A DNA stretch of 64,000 nt from Epichloe hybrida. Lineage: Eukaryota > Ascomycota > Sordariomycetes > Hypocreales > Clavicipitaceae. Below, piece by piece: positions 31,991-44,900 of the stretch. The stretch spans positions 1,240,001 through 1,304,000 of the forward strand of contig JAFEKR010000010.1 of assembly GCA_019022495.1 (NCBI GenBank), read 5' to 3'. The position numbers were made by a program, and so were the translations under genes. The first letter of the stretch is position 1, and every line of letters begins with the position of its first letter. Under the pieces are notes generated by a model, which saw only the letters and a program-made list of their open reading frames with translations, made no database searches and was not told where the DNA came from.

Positions 31991-34900
31991 ATGCTCAGTC
32001 GGCAAACAAAGAGCAGTTTGCTTGCTCAACGAGCCGCCATCGTCAGAGCAGCCGGTTGCCCTTCCAGAACATATGTTGTCTCGCAATCTCAACTACCATC
32101 AAAAAGTCAAAGATATTTTGTGACTAGGCATTTCCGGCCATGGCGCCGTCGTTGGTTGGAGGCCTGCGTCAGCCACTCCTGCAATGAGAGAACGTTGGCG
32201 ACGGCAGTCAACGACTTCAACTTCGATGGATTACCCTATCATCACGTCTCTCATGCGACGGTTCCGCCTTTTCAATCCCATTCACTTCGATCACACGGCA
32301 TGCGGGTCATCGATCCCTCGGCACCGCTGACAATTTCCGAACCTGGGCTTCCTAAGGCCGCTACGAAGATCAATACGTACGGTATTCCGGGCGACACAGA
32401 GGACATGCTCCCCGTTTTCGACGCTTGCATTCGTGTTGGAAAACTTGATAGGGCCGCTTTGGTTCTGAAAAGATTCAATGCAATGGGAATTCTTTCAGGT
32501 GAAGAGCGAATTCTACTGCACAACGCATATCTGCGAACTTCATTACTTCAGATGCGCACAAGCCCCGACCGGCAACAAGCTGAACAACTTCACCAATGGT
32601 ACGAGGTACAAATACGGAGCAAAGGACTTCCCCACACCGCCGAGACCATTGCGTGCATGCTTAAAGCATCGCTCCTGTCTGAACGAGGTTCAAGGCTGCA
32701 TCGTCTTGTGAAGAGATACATGGGCATGGCTCCGGGCGAATCAGGTCTTCGAGTTCTGAGCATGGCCGATATATTGAGCGATCAAGATCTAGCAGTTATC
32801 ACTGAAATTTGCCCGACGTATAATTTCACCATGGACGCCGATGAAACTGTCGAATTATTTGAGTCAACCGAAGAAACCTCTGAGCTGAGAACTATGGAAG
32901 TTTCCATCGAAGAAGCAGTGAAGTCTTTACCAAACAACGCTCCGGAACTCGTCGCCACGCCACAGCGAGGTGACGGACTGTCGTCATTGAAGCAAGGACT
33001 GCATCTGCTGATGGATTTGCAGGATGTCGACATGTCGAATATGTCATACGCTGATCGTCGCGAAATTCAGCTGGGGCTTGAACGTGATTCCATTGGATGT
33101 GCTATTGAGAGATGGCGGCACGCCAACAAGAAAATGCAGCAAATAGGCATCAATACAGCTCTGAGCCCATCATCGGCAGAGGGCTCTTTGTCTCAGCACA
33201 TGGCAGGGTGGCTCGACGCCATGGAGAGCAGATTGAAAGAAGAAATTGTTCTGATTGAAAATTCGGAGAATAAGACGTCGAAATCTGACCAGGATCTTGA
33301 TAGATGCGTGTATGGACCATTGCTTCAACAAGCCGACCCCGCTCGCCTCGCAGCTATTACTATTCTGTCCGTGCTCAATCTTACAGCGATGCAAGGCGCA
33401 GGCAAAGGCATCGTGGTGGGCCGAATCATCACAAACGTGGCAAAGCTCGTACAAGAAGACACTGAAATGCAACGAAAACCAATGTCAATCACAACACAAC
33501 GACGATCTAGACTCTCATTTACTGGGTCTACCGCACCATCACCAACCACTGAAGCGGTGGAAGGTCACACAGACTCTTCGAACTTAATTACCGGTTCCTC
33601 CGAAACAGCCACGAGTCTGGAAGAGGCAACGCGAAAACCTTGGCCAATGTTTATCAAAGCACAAGTCGGCTCTGTATTGTTGAAGCTTCTAATTGAAACT
33701 GCCAAGGTCAAAATCACAACACAACACCCTATTACGAAAGAAATCGTTAGTCAACTTCAGCCGGCCTTCACTCATCTGCAACAACCCCGAAAAGGCAAGA
33801 AGCTCGGTGTCCTGTATCTCAATTCGCAACTGATGGAGCAATTAAAGAGAGAACCTGTCGGCGACTTCATTGCTAAGCACCTTCCGATGATTGTTGAGCC
33901 TAGGCCGTGGCGCCGGTCAAACCAAGGCGGGTTTCTTGAAAGTAAAACGTCATTTGTCCGTGTGAAGCCGGGTATTGTGGAGCAAAAGCTATACACGGAA
34001 GCTGCCATGAAAAGCGGTGATCTGAAGCAAGTATCCGAGGGCCTCGATGTGCTTGGGAAAACTGCCTGGCAAATTAACAACAACGTCCTGAACGTCATGA
34101 TGGAAGCTTGGAACAGTGGAGAAGAAATCGCCAATATGCCGCCACTGAACCCCGAATTCGATATCCCTCGCGAGCCAGACTCTTCTGCTGACCCTCTGCT
34201 GCGCAAAGAATGGATCCATGCCGTCAAAGCGATCGAGAACGAACGCACCGGATTGCATTCACAAAGATGTTTTATGAACTTGCAGTTAGAAGTCGCTCGA
34301 GCATTCAGAAACCAAACCATATATTTTCCGCACAACGTCGACTACAGAGGCAGGGCGTATCCGATTCCGACTTATCTGAATCACATGGGAGCAGACCACA
34401 CAAGGGCGGTTCTCAAGTTTGCGCGAGGCAAGGAGCTGGGACAGCGAGGATTGCGTTGGCTGAAAATCCATCTAGCAAACTTGTACGGGTTGGATAAATC
34501 TAGCTTTGATGAGCGCGAGGCTTTTACAAACGACAATACGGCCAACATTATTGATTCTGCAACGAATCCCTTAAACGGAAGTCGATGGTGGCTCAAGGCT
34601 GAGGACCCCTGGCAGTGTCTAGCCGCTTGCTTAGACTTGAAAGCCGCCCTCGATCATCCCGATCCAACCAAGTATGTGTCACAACTGCCTGTTCATCAAG
34701 ACGGCACTTGCAACGGTCTTCACATTATGCCGCGTTAGGCGGCGATACCTGGGGAGCGCAACAAGTCAATTTGGAACCCGGCGAACGCCCTGCAGATGTT
34801 TACTCAGCTGTTGCAGATCTTGTCAAGCAAGCAATCGACGAAGATGCCAAAAAGGGAAACCAGTTTGCCGAAATCCTTCAGGGCAAGATTACCAGGAAGG

Positions 34901-36277
34901 TCGTCAAACAGACAGTCATGACGAACGTATATGGGGTCACCTTTTCTGGTGCTAAAAAACAAGTCTGCAAGCAGATCGATGCTCTGTACCCCGACCTGGG
35001 CAAGAAATGCGGTGTTCCTAACTTGTTGCTATCCACGTACATTGCCAAGCACATCTTCAAGGCTCTCGCGACCATGTTTCGCGGCGCTCATGACATCCAA
35101 TATTGGCTCGGCGAGATTGGTGGAAGGGTGTGTCGCGCGCTGACTCCAGCCCAACTACAACAAATTGCCGACAGCTACTCGGGCGGCAATGTTGAGGAAG
35201 GAGCTAGACGGGGGAAAAACAAGAAGACCAATGGGTCCAAGAAGTCTGGCTTTGACGAACTCACTCAGCAGTTCCGATCCTCAATCGTCTGGACGACACC
35301 TCTTCGCATGCCTGTTGTTCAGCCATATCGCAAGAGCAACATGAAAGAAGTCAGGACTTGCCTCCAGTCTGTTGTCTATCCTGTCAGCGAGCAAACGGAC
35401 CCTGTCAATCGCAGAAAACAGCTACAGGGGTTCCCGCCAAACTTTATCCATTCTTTGGACGCCAGCCATATGCTTCTCTCTGCCCTGCAATGTCACGACC
35501 AGGATTTGAATTTTGCTGCCGTCCATGACTCGTTCTGGACCCATGCCGCTGACATTGACACCATGAACAGCATTTTGCGAGAGGCATTCATTCAGATTCA
35601 CGAGGAGGACGTTGTCGGTCGTCTTGCGAAAGAATTCGAGGCACGACACAAAGGCTCTCTGTATCTTTCCCATATCGACCCTTCCTCCGCAGTTGCAAAA
35701 AAGATCAAGGAGCTGCGCAAAAACAGCAAGCTGTCGCCAAAGGAGGAGTTGCTGCTGGAGCACAAGCGCAACGCTCTTCGACTGTCAGGGAACCCTTGGG
35801 ACCTGGAGGCGGCAAAGCAAATCATTACTCCGGCATCAGTGTATGAGGAGATGTCTGGAGCAGAAGTCGACATCGATATCAAAGAAGACAGCCAGTATTC
35901 GGGTCTTGGAGAAATTTCGCCGGGTGAAGTCGATGCCGTCGATGGCGTGATCGATGCAGACGAGATACTCATGGAAGATCAAGACGAAGAGGGGCCTCGC
36001 GACGGACAAGATCCGGCCATGTTGTCCGAACGCCTTATGAAACACATGAAAATGAGCCATTTCGAGTCGCAAATCGTAGAAAAGAAGACGAAGAGCACTA
36101 CCCGATCTAAACGCGCCACCCCCGTTCCAGTGTGGTTGCCGCTCACTATTCCAGCCGTTCCCAAGAAGGTGAAACATTGCCACTGACTGGTCGCCCCATT
36201 GCGTTCTCAACTAACTTTTTATCTAGGGCGACTTTGACGTAAAACGTCTGCGCGAAAGCAAGTATTTTTTCTCATAG
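31991..36277 (+). CDS. rpo41: Mitochondrial DNA-directed RNA polymerase Rpo41, with an apparent one-base deletion
   Basis: A T7-like single-subunit polymerase, about 1409 residues if the frame is kept. Parts: a presequence (MLSRQTKSSLLAQRAA), a PPR-like N-terminal region, the polymerase core with YFPHNVDYRGRAYP, HQDGTCNGL (motif A), the O-helix VVKQTVMTNVYGVTFSG (motif B), HDSFWTHA (motif C), and the canonical end DFDVKRLRESKYFFS. The last exon, 36227-36277, follows an intron at 36169-36226; without that splice the frame ends at 36186. Right after HQDGTCNGL, at 34722/34723, the frame breaks and stops at 34738. Downstream, HYAALGGD continues in another frame, consistent with loss of one base from a Gln codon. 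An in-frame ATG at 31820 is possible, but the ATG at 31991 has the better context (TCAAAATG) and presequence. The enzyme is essential in obligate aerobes, so a sequence error is the simplest explanation. Confidence 0.93.
36169..36226 (+). other. 3'-terminal intron of rpo41
   Basis: 58 nt, GTGAAA donor, CAACTAAC branch, ATCTAG acceptor. Splicing replaces a short unrelated tail with the conserved C-terminal residues of the polymerase, whose terminal carboxylate region enters the active site in T7 RNA polymerase. Confidence 0.85.
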
Positions 36278-36760
36278 ATAGGAAATGGTACATAACCCTG
36301 TTGTATTGCTAGGCATAAAAGAAGAGAAAAGAACCCGGCGCAGGTGGCTTTCGGAGCAAATTTTGTTGTCTTTTTTTTTTAATTTTTTCAAGCGGCCACA
36401 TACGTATCCTTTTTTTGGGCAAAGCATTTACATGGCGTCAATGAGCATATTTTCCGGCATAAGGGCATTTGTACGAGGACTATGTGGCTGAGTGTTGTAT
36501 ACAATCCATCAGGATGAATAAAAGAAATGCGGGAGACTCGTTCTGTACATTAGAGAATACCCTGAGGAATAGAGAGATGGTGAAAACAGGCAGTACACTC
36601 ATTTCAGTTGAAATTGCATAGGCTTCAGCTTTGACTGACGGAACGTTCTGTCATAATACGGAAGAACTTCCAATCACAGCAGTGAAGTATTCGAATGTAC
36701 CTCTATTGATTTATGTTTTGAGCATGCGACCCAAAGATCTGCAGACAGTCATCTATCTGT
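36278..36760. other. Convergent intergenic region
   Basis: 3' flanks of rpo41 and arc1. T-rich run at about 36371-36388; nothing else recognised. Confidence 0.5.
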
Positions 36761-37984
36761 TTACCGCACAGCAGCACCCTTCAGGGTCTGGACAGTGCAA
36801 ATGCCACCACTCTCAGTAACCAACTTGCCAACATCCTTCTTGCCCAATTGCTCCACGGCAGCGGCATCAAAAACAACCTCCAGGCTATCAGTGGTGGTGA
36901 ATCCGGGCTGGAAAGTCTCCCAAATCTTCTTCTTGGGGTTGAGGACGCCCTCGGGCTGGCCCTGCCATCCCTCGAAGAACACACGATCACCGGCCTGGGC
37001 GCCCTCGGGGGGAGAGACCAGCTCAACGGGACCCTTGTCCTCATCAACCTCGCCTTCCTTTACTTTGGGTGAAGCAGCAAGAACCATGGCGCATGACTTG
37101 ACGCCGCGCATTTTGACGGGCTTAAGATTGCACACGACGACGACTTTGCGGCCTTGCATTTGCTCGAGGGGGATATGGCCATTGAGGCCAGAGCAGACGG
37201 TTCGGCAGACCTGGCCTTCGTACTCAACGTAGTCTTCGTTTCCGGCGGGGTCACCCATAGCGATAGTCGAGACGTAGAGTGAGTCGGCGTCAGGGTGGTT
37301 GATGGCCTTGAGAATATGGCCGACACGGAGGTCAATCAGGCAGGGGGAGAGAGGAGCCGCGGCGGGGGGGGCCTTCTGTGGCTTGGAAGCCTTCTCCTTC
37401 TTCTCCTTCTTGGGCTTGTCGCCTCCGACAGCAGCGGCAGCAGCACCCTTGACTTGATCAACCTTCTCCTTGACCTGTTCTTTGGTGCGGTCAACTAGGG
37501 AGGCATCCTTGTTGACGCCGGTGGAACCAGCTGCAGTGGTAGTGGTGGCGGCGGCGGCGGCGGCAGCAGCAGCAGCCTTTTCCTTCTTCAAGCGCTCCTT
37601 TTCGGCTTTAGCATCGACGGGGGGCTTGACGTAGCGAACGTCATCCTGGTCGACTGAGAACTTCTGATCGTCACTGAGCTCGAGGCCGAAGAGGGTGGAG
37701 TTCTGGACAAAGTCGAGATGACGAACAATATGGGGGTGGCCCTTTTCGCCGGTTCGCTCGTCGGGAGACCACTTGGCGACGACGGGGGAGAGGGTTTCGT
37801 AGATGGCGACGTCGGCCTTGGATGGCTTGCTGCCTAGGAGGGTGGTCCGGCTGGCGAGATGGCTGTTGAGGGTTTCTAGGATGGAAGACTTGTCATCGCT
37901 GGACTTGAGGCGCTCCGAGGTGGTGAGCCACTGCTGGATCTCAGCCTCCTCGGTGGAAGTGTAGGTCTGGTTGACGAGGGCCAT
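36761..37984 (-). CDS. arc1: tRNA-aminoacylation cofactor Arc1-like (EMAPII/tRNA-binding domain)
   Basis: 407 residues from the ATG at 37984 (MALVNQTYTSTEEAEIQQWL). An N-terminal GST-C-like fold (to about residue 100) is followed by a Lys/Ala-rich linker with a poly-Ala run. The C-terminal tRNA-binding OB domain (LIDLRVGHILKAINHPDADS, VCRTVCSGLNGHIPLEQMQG, VVVVCNLKPVKMRGVKS) resembles EMAPII/AIMP1. Yeast Arc1 binds tRNA and tethers methionyl- and glutamyl-tRNA synthetases in the cytosol. The reading frame stays open for 50 codons upstream of this ATG (to an in-frame TAA at 38135-38137) without another ATG, and its last part looks like a mitochondrial presequence. I kept the ATG as the start. 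It is divergent from the Lsh gene. Confidence 0.9.
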   Translation of the reverse strand: MALVNQTYTSTEEAEIQQWLTTSERLKSSDDKSSILETLNSHLASRTTLLGSKPSKADVAIYETLSPVVAKWSPDERTGEKGHPHIVRHLDFVQNSTLFGLELSDDQKFSVDQDDVRYVKPPVDAKAEKERLKKEKAAAAAAAAAATTTTAAGSTGVNKDASLVDRTKEQVKEKVDQVKGAAAAAVGGDKPKKEKKEKASKPQKAPPAAAPLSPCLIDLRVGHILKAINHPDADSLYVSTIAMGDPAGNEDYVEYEGQVCRTVCSGLNGHIPLEQMQGRKVVVVCNLKPVKMRGVKSCAMVLAASPKVKEGEVDEDKGPVELVSPPEGAQAGDRVFFEGWQGQPEGVLNPKKKIWETFQPGFTTTDSLEVVFDAAAVEQLGKKDVGKLVTESGGICTVQTLKGAAVR

Positions 37985-38655
37985 TTTGAGGGATCGGCGG
38001 ACGAGGAGGGGGGAGATAGCCCTGGCGGAGGGACGCAAGGCGCGGAGGGAAAATAGATTCGGGAATTTGGAGAGGAAGTCGCCGGTATCTGGGCGTCTTC
38101 GTCTCGCTAGGGCTGGGAATGTTGTTGTGGTGGTTTAATTTTTCAAATTGGCGGGGTCTTGGGGGGGGGGGGGGTCTTGGTCAGCAAGCAAAGCGCTGTG
38201 ATTCTGTTGTCGATGGAGGGGCAGCTTTGCTTAGTCATGCAGTCAATTAACGCGTCCGTCGGAGCATCACGTGACTGCGCATTCGAGTCGCGTCTCGATG
38301 CGTCATGATATTTGGCTGCGCGATGGAATGGTTGTTCACAGAACCGACAGTCACCTCCACTTCAGTGCGCTTTCACTCTGCTTTTCCCCTGGGCGTGGCT
38401 AAACGCTGGTTCAATTTCGGGGTTTCACTGCTATTTCACATTCTTCCGGAGGCTCAGCGCACCCATAGACCATAGAACTTTCACTGGCTCTTGAGTCTTG
38501 AATTGGCCACGCGAGAATTGCCGTCTTTAGATTTCACGTTTGCCAGGGATTCTCGCCAACACGCAGCACAATTGCCCTCAAAAACTGCGTTGAAGAACCG
38601 ATAAACACACCATCTCAGAACTGGGGTCTCTGAACTCTGCCATTGGCCCCCTGTC
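37985..38655. promoter_or_regulatory. Divergent promoter region arc1/Lsh
   Basis: 671 bp. It includes the in-frame ATG-less extension of arc1 (37985-38134), a G run of about 13 bases at about 38161-38174, and CACGTG at 38268-38273 (ATCACGTGAC). Confidence 0.5.
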
Positions 38656-41582
38656 ATGGACGTATCGTCCTCGTCAGATGCAGAATCCGTCCTCTCGGAA
38701 CAGCCTACCATGACAAGCGCTCCTAGCTCGCCACCCCCTGTGGCATCACCAAAATCCGATCCGGCGGGCCAATTCACTGAGAACAGCCTCCTGGAAGAAG
38801 AGCGAGAGGCCCGAGATGAGAACAGAAGGGCTGTTGAGCATCACAAACTCACTGCCGCTCAGAAGCGCCAGAAGAAGAAGAAGAAGAAGGCCGAAACAAA
38901 GACCGAGCGAGAAGCCAAGGCGAAAGAGCTGGACGAACTCCTGATGAAGAGCGCTGCCTTTAGTGACATTCTCACCAAGAAGACGCAAGTGCTTGGCCGT
39001 GTGGGCAGCAGTCTTGACGGCAAGACACTTGGTGAGCACAATTTGGAAATGGCCAAGCAACCCAAGTGCATGATTAATGGCACCATGAGAGACTACCAGC
39101 TGGAGGGATTGACCTGGATGTTTGAGATTTGCTCCCAGGGCATGAGTGGTATCCTTGCCGACGAGATGGGTTTAGGTGCGTCCCGGCAGTCGGAATATTC
39201 TCCCACTTGTCTCTCTCGACTTTCTGTCAAGTAATGGGCAGTTGGCTAACCCGAGCACAGGTAAAACTGTCCAGACTATTGGTCTCATCGCTCTATTGCG
39301 AGAGCAAGAAAACTACCTGGGACCGCATCTGATTGTTGCGCCTTTGAGCACCCTCTCCAACTGGATGGATGAGTTTCACAAATGGACGCCGTCTATCCCC
39401 GTTGTCATGTATCACGGAAATCAGGCACAGCGAGAGGAAATTTTCAAAACAAAGATGATGCGAAACCTAACAGGGGGAAGGCCCAGTGCCAAGTTTCCGG
39501 TCGTTTGCACGTCGTACGAGATGGTGCTGAGGGATCAGCACAACCTGTCCAGGATCCAATGGGAGTTTATCATAATAGTAAATTCTCAACCCTAATGCGG
39601 ACTCTTTCCCGGCATGGCTGCTAACCGATTGTCGTATAGGACGAAGGCCACCGAATGAAGAACGCCGACGCAAAGCTTTTCCAACAACTGCGGCAATTCT
39701 CGTCCGCTACCAGGTTACTCATCACCGGCACACCTCTACAAAACAATTTGAAGGAGCTCTGGTCATTGCTGCACTTCCTCCTACCTAACATCTTCACTGA
39801 CTGGGAGGCGTTCGAGTCTTGGTTCGACTTTTCCGACCTCCAAGATGAACAGAGCACAGAGGAGTTCATTGCGGATCAGATGAAGCAGGACCTCGTGAAA
39901 AAGATTCACCTTATTCTACAGCCGCTTCTCCTGCGCCGCGTCAAGCAGGATGTTGCTGCGTATTTACCCAAGAAACGCGAATACGTGTTGTTTGCGCCCA
40001 TGACCAAAGAGCAGACCGACTTGTACAACGTCTTCACCAACAAAGAGGTTGACACGAGAGCCTACCTCGAACAAAAGGTGACCGATCAGATCAACAGCGC
40101 CATGCCCTCTGGCAGATCAACCCGCCAGTCATCAAGATCCAGCAGTCGCGCAGCAAAAACCAGCAAAAATGCTTCAAGCTTACACAAAGCCGCATTTTCA
40201 CTTCCCGTGCGACAGAGTCCTCGGGGCGAAAAGACAGAAAATATGCTTGCGGCAGCAGCTCCCAATGCATTCACCATGATGATGGGCAAGAGGTCAGCCA
40301 GCAAAGCGAACAGGGGCGATTCGCCAAAGTCTTTCGAAACACCATCCAAGCCAACCACCAAACGCAAAAGCCCTCCTACGTCAGTCAAATCCGAGTCCAA
40401 GAGCGCGCGGTCCAGTCGCACATCCACCCCGGCAAGCACGCGGAGAAGACCACGCAAGGGTAAAACTTACACTGAGGCAAATTCAGACGAAGAAGGGTTA
40501 TCAGATGACGCTTTCGAGGCCAAACTAGCCGATGAGCTTGCCAGCGAAGACGGACAAGACGAGCAAGACGAAACAGACGAGCTTCGGTCCCCCGAAGAGA
40601 TCGAACGAGCAGAGACTCTCGAGCTCGCCAGTACGTTCCTCCATTCTTATCCTTCCTCTTCTCCAACCCCCCCTGCCTCTTCAAAATTACGCCCTCAAGT
40701 CAACCATTAACCAAACTCCCCCATGCAGAAAAACAACTTTCACAAAAGAAACTCGGCAACCCCCTGACCCAACTCCGTCTCGTCTGCAACAGCCCCCACA
40801 ACTTCTACAACCCCTGGGCCACATCAACCGACATACCCGTCGACGAATCAATCATCACGTCCTCCGGCAAGATGCTCCTTCTCGACCGACTCCTCACCGC
40901 GCTCTTCCAAAACGGCCACAAAGTCCTCCTCTTCTCGCAGTTCAAAACCCAGCTCGACATCCTAGAAGACTACGCCCGCGAGCTCCGCGCCTGGCCCGTC
41001 TGCCGCATCGACGGCTCCGTGCCCCAAGACGAGCGCCGCCAGCAGATCCACGACTTCAACACCGACCCCCACTACAACCTCTTCCTGCTGTCCACCCGCG
41101 CAGGCGGACAGGGCATCAACCTCGCGTCCGCAGACACAGTCATCCTCTTCGACTCCGACTTCAACCCCCAGCAGGATCTGCAGGCGCAAGACCGGTGCCA
41201 CCGCATCGGCCAGACCCGTCCCGTCATCGTCTACCGCCTCGCCACGAAGGACACTGTCGAGGAATCCCTTCTCATGTCCGCGGATGCGAAGCGTCGATTG
41301 GAGAAGCTGGTCATCAAAAAGGGCGGGTTCAAGACCATGGGTCAGAAGCTGGACACGAAGGAGCACTTGGACGCTGAGACACTCCGCGCACTACTTCTCA
41401 AGGACGGAATGGTGTATCAGACGTCGGGGGGTGCGGAGATCCTCAGCGATGCGGATCTCGACGCTCTATGCGATAGATCCGACGAGGCGTATGACAGAGC
41501 GGCCAGCGGTCTTGGTGATGCGGATAAGTATCGCGTTGTGGAGACTGGTGCGGATTCTATAAAGATGACGAGCAAGGGGTAG
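38656..41582 (+). CDS. Lsh/DDM1-type SNF2 chromatin remodeller (Irc5/MUS-30 family)
   Basis: Exons 38656-39175, 39261-39577, 39640-40630 and 40729-41582 give 893 residues. An acidic N-terminus and Lys-rich helix precede lobe 1 ([64 protein letters not shown]). A linker rich in Ser, Arg and Lys (about nt 40085-40620) separates it from lobe 2 ([57 protein letters not shown]). The [25 protein letters not shown] segment and overall order fit HELLS/DDM1/Irc5. In plants and animals this family supports DNA methylation; in Neurospora (MUS-30) it protects against DNA damage. The long lobe-lobe linker is basic and probably disordered. Intron 1 interrupts the Walker A codons. Confidence 0.92.
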
Positions 41583-41909
41583 GGTGGTTTTTGGGGTGCG
41601 TCGTTGAATGATTTATGAATTGTATATTTGGGCTGGTTGGTTGCTTGTTATCAGGTTTCTTTTGTTGTGATTTTTGAACGAGGTCGGTTTTCCGTTTGGC
41701 TCGACTTTCCCACTGACATATTGTATGCACACACCATTTGGATGGGTAGGGAAGATGGTTGGAAAGTCCATCGTTACTCATCAGGCTCGTAGATATCTCC
41801 AATCTAAATCGTACATACATACACACGCTATATAGGCCCTAAATTTGGTTGGCATCGATGAGGACCCATTCCCAAAATTTGACATCTTAAAACAGTTTGG
41901 TTGCAGTCC
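41583..41909. other. Convergent intergenic region
   Basis: 3' flanks of the Lsh and large ankyrin genes, 327 bp; nothing recognised. Confidence 0.5.
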
Positions 41910-44900
41910 TCAGAATTCAGTGACATAGCCGATTTGTCTCCTTGCATCACTCACTCCCACTGCTCCGTTTGCGCCATCAGCCAACCTCTTCGCCAGCTTC
42001 TCCTGACTTTCAAGCAGCTTCCTCTGTGCTTCCATCCTCCACTTGATCCTGGCTTCGGCATCCTTGTCTAGCCTTTCTACTTCCTGCCTCTCGCTGATCC
42101 GGACAGAACTTAGAGCTCTTGCATTTTCCACCTTTTCGGCATTCAGCTTGGTTTCCCACTCGAGCGTTTTTCTTCGTCGCGCCTCCTCTGCTTCTAGTTC
42201 CGCCGCTGCCAACGCACGGGTTCTGCCGATGGAGGAATCGGCCAGTGCGTGTTGTTCTTGCATTCTTCGCGCATGAGCGGCGCTCGCCAGCGACTCTTCG
42301 AGTTGACCGCGGGACCGTACGGCGGCTACGTCTTCATTGTGGAGCTTATGTCGGCGCATGTCTTCCATTTCGGCCTTCTGGGCAATGATTTGTTGTTCCA
42401 CGGAGGCGATTTCGCGTTTGCGCGCCATCGCGATGGCAAAGTCTTGCGTTTCTTCGGCAAGTCGCTCAAGACGTGCTTTACGCGCCCTCTCTTGCACGGC
42501 CATGTCTTCTGGTAGGCCAACAGCATCGTCAGGTTGGGCCCCAGAAAGAGCAAAGTATACATCGTTGGCACGGTTGGACCGTAGAATTTGCAGAAGGGAG
42601 GCGGAGATTTCATTTTGAGGTAGGAGCTTTTTGATATACATTGTCGGTGAGTAGGTGTATCCATTGGCAGTATGGTAGTTGAAAGGCTTGTTAATGTGCT
42701 TCCACATTCCGCTCTTGAGGAAACTTCTCGTCGTGGCGATAGGCTCTGCGGCTTCAAAGCATAGTTGAAGCAGTGACTTGTCGTTCGATTTTATCGAAAG
42801 ATCAGACTGCGAGTCTATGAGGAATGTCATGACCTTCTGCATGGTGCGTTCTCGGTCAGGCCCCATCTCAGTATTGTCGGACCCGTGGAGACAAAGCTCC
42901 GCCAGGGCACTTCGCCCTTCGTGTAATGGACTAGGGAAGTCGGGGTCGTGGCCGGACTGGACTAGGATCTTGACCACGGGTTGATTCAAGTCGCGAGCAG
43001 CATTGTGAAGAGAACCATCGTCCCGCGATGGATCGGCGGCCAACAAGAGCGACATCATCTGCACTGAAGTGTCACCACCAATGTCAGTTGCCATGGACAG
43101 CGGTGTCCGTCCAAGATAATCTTGCACATCGACTTCGGCACCTTGAAGTAGCAATAGTTTCACGAGGTCTGGTCGTCGGGTTTGAATGGCGAGCATAAGT
43201 GGCGTTGTATGGGACAGATTTGACTCAGCATTCACCTTGGCTATTGTCACAGTTAGTCGCAATGCTTCATTGTAACATCTTCTTTTCCCGTATACCATCA
43301 CACTTACCTCCTCGTGTGAGTAACAACTCGATGACAGCATTGCTGACTCGCTTTTGCGGCTGCGCCACAGCCCACAGAAGGAGGTTCATGTCTTCTGCAT
43401 CATCGATGTCAGAATGAATCTTGTACGTGGCAGCTTGGTCGTAGTATAGGCCGGCATCTAGCAAGGTTTCCAGAATGGCTACCGATCTCGGATACTGGGA
43501 GATTGCTCGCACAAGTACCGGATCAGATCCCTGTTGGTCGCTCAGGATGTCAATTCGAACATCACCGTCCCTGTACTCCGCAAACAGTTTGAACAAACCA
43601 AGAACCTCGTCTTGAGAGATTGCTGTATCAAAGATACATTGAAAGGCTAATGATAGAGTTTGAATGGTCGGTCTGCCTTCAAGGAGCTGCTTGGTCCATG
43701 GAATATTCGCCTTGGATGCGGCCTGTTGCAATGGCTCACCACTATTATAGTTCACGTCTGCCCCATGAGACATGAGCAGTGCAACAAATCGACCTGCGAG
43801 GTCTTTAGTCTCTGGAGTACAACGCTTCATTGCGAGGATCAATGCATCGCCGAGTGAGTCCCCGTGAGCGCCCTTTTCCAAAAGCACGGTAGCTGTCTTG
43901 AAGCCGGACTCGGTGAACCACTTGTTAAAGGTATCAGCAGTAAAGGCATTCTTGAAAGCCCGATTTACATCCTCCTGGGGCAGGTTCCTCTCCAGAAGAA
44001 GTGCCAATGATGATGAAGCCGAGTTGTTGACCGCATCCACGAGTGTCTTGCATCCATTGGCGGATGGTGAAGCACCATGATCAAGCAATAATCGGACAAG
44101 ACGTTCCTCCGGGTCATCCTCATTTACGGCTTCGTTTAGCGTTCTGTGCAAGTCTTCCGTCACTTGTAGACCAGCTTGAATGAGGCCACTTATGACTTTA
44201 AACCGATTATCCCGACTCAGATTCCAACAAGCTTTAAGGGATCTGGCCAAAGTAGGCTGAGCCACTCTCTTCTGCGCAACATTGTTAGCATCAAGTCACA
44301 AAGGTCATGGCTGCCACCTAAGTTTTCTTACCTGGATACCGCCTTCATGCCACAAACCAAGCAACAACTCAAGGTTACCAATGAAGGCGCTCCTCGTCGC
44401 AGCTATCACACACTCGCCATTGTTGAAATTGGGATCCGCACCAGCTGCAAGCAAAACTCGCAGAACGGCTTGGCCATCCTCGCCGTAGCGCGCCGCCGAT
44501 TGCAATTGTGCGTCCACCAAGTCGCCTTTCACGCCCTTCTGGAGCAAGCATTTGAAAACAAGTGCTCGCTTACTTAGATCTCGCACTTCTGTGGCTGCCT
44601 GGAAGCCAGATTCCAAGGTGCTCTTCTTGACATTGCCATCTTGCTTCAACAAAATGGCTAGGACTTCTGCAGAGCCTCCACGGCAGGCCTCAACAATAGC
44701 CTGGCCGTCATTCGTGGCGATGCTGGCGCCATGGCGTATGAGCAGGTCTCCGAGTTCGACATCGCCATCGCGCGCAGCCACAAGTAAAGCACTTGAAGCA
44801 GACTCTTTGGATACTCCGAGTTTAAGAAAGCTTCCGCACATGCGGTGCCTTGCCGCGCGGTTCCTGACTCCCATTGCTCTGCCTAGCAGGGCGCTCCTTG

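Noticed and set aside
38158..38175. G run considered as a telomere-type or functional quadruplex
   Set aside because: A simple homopolymer without spaced G tracts; no support for a role.
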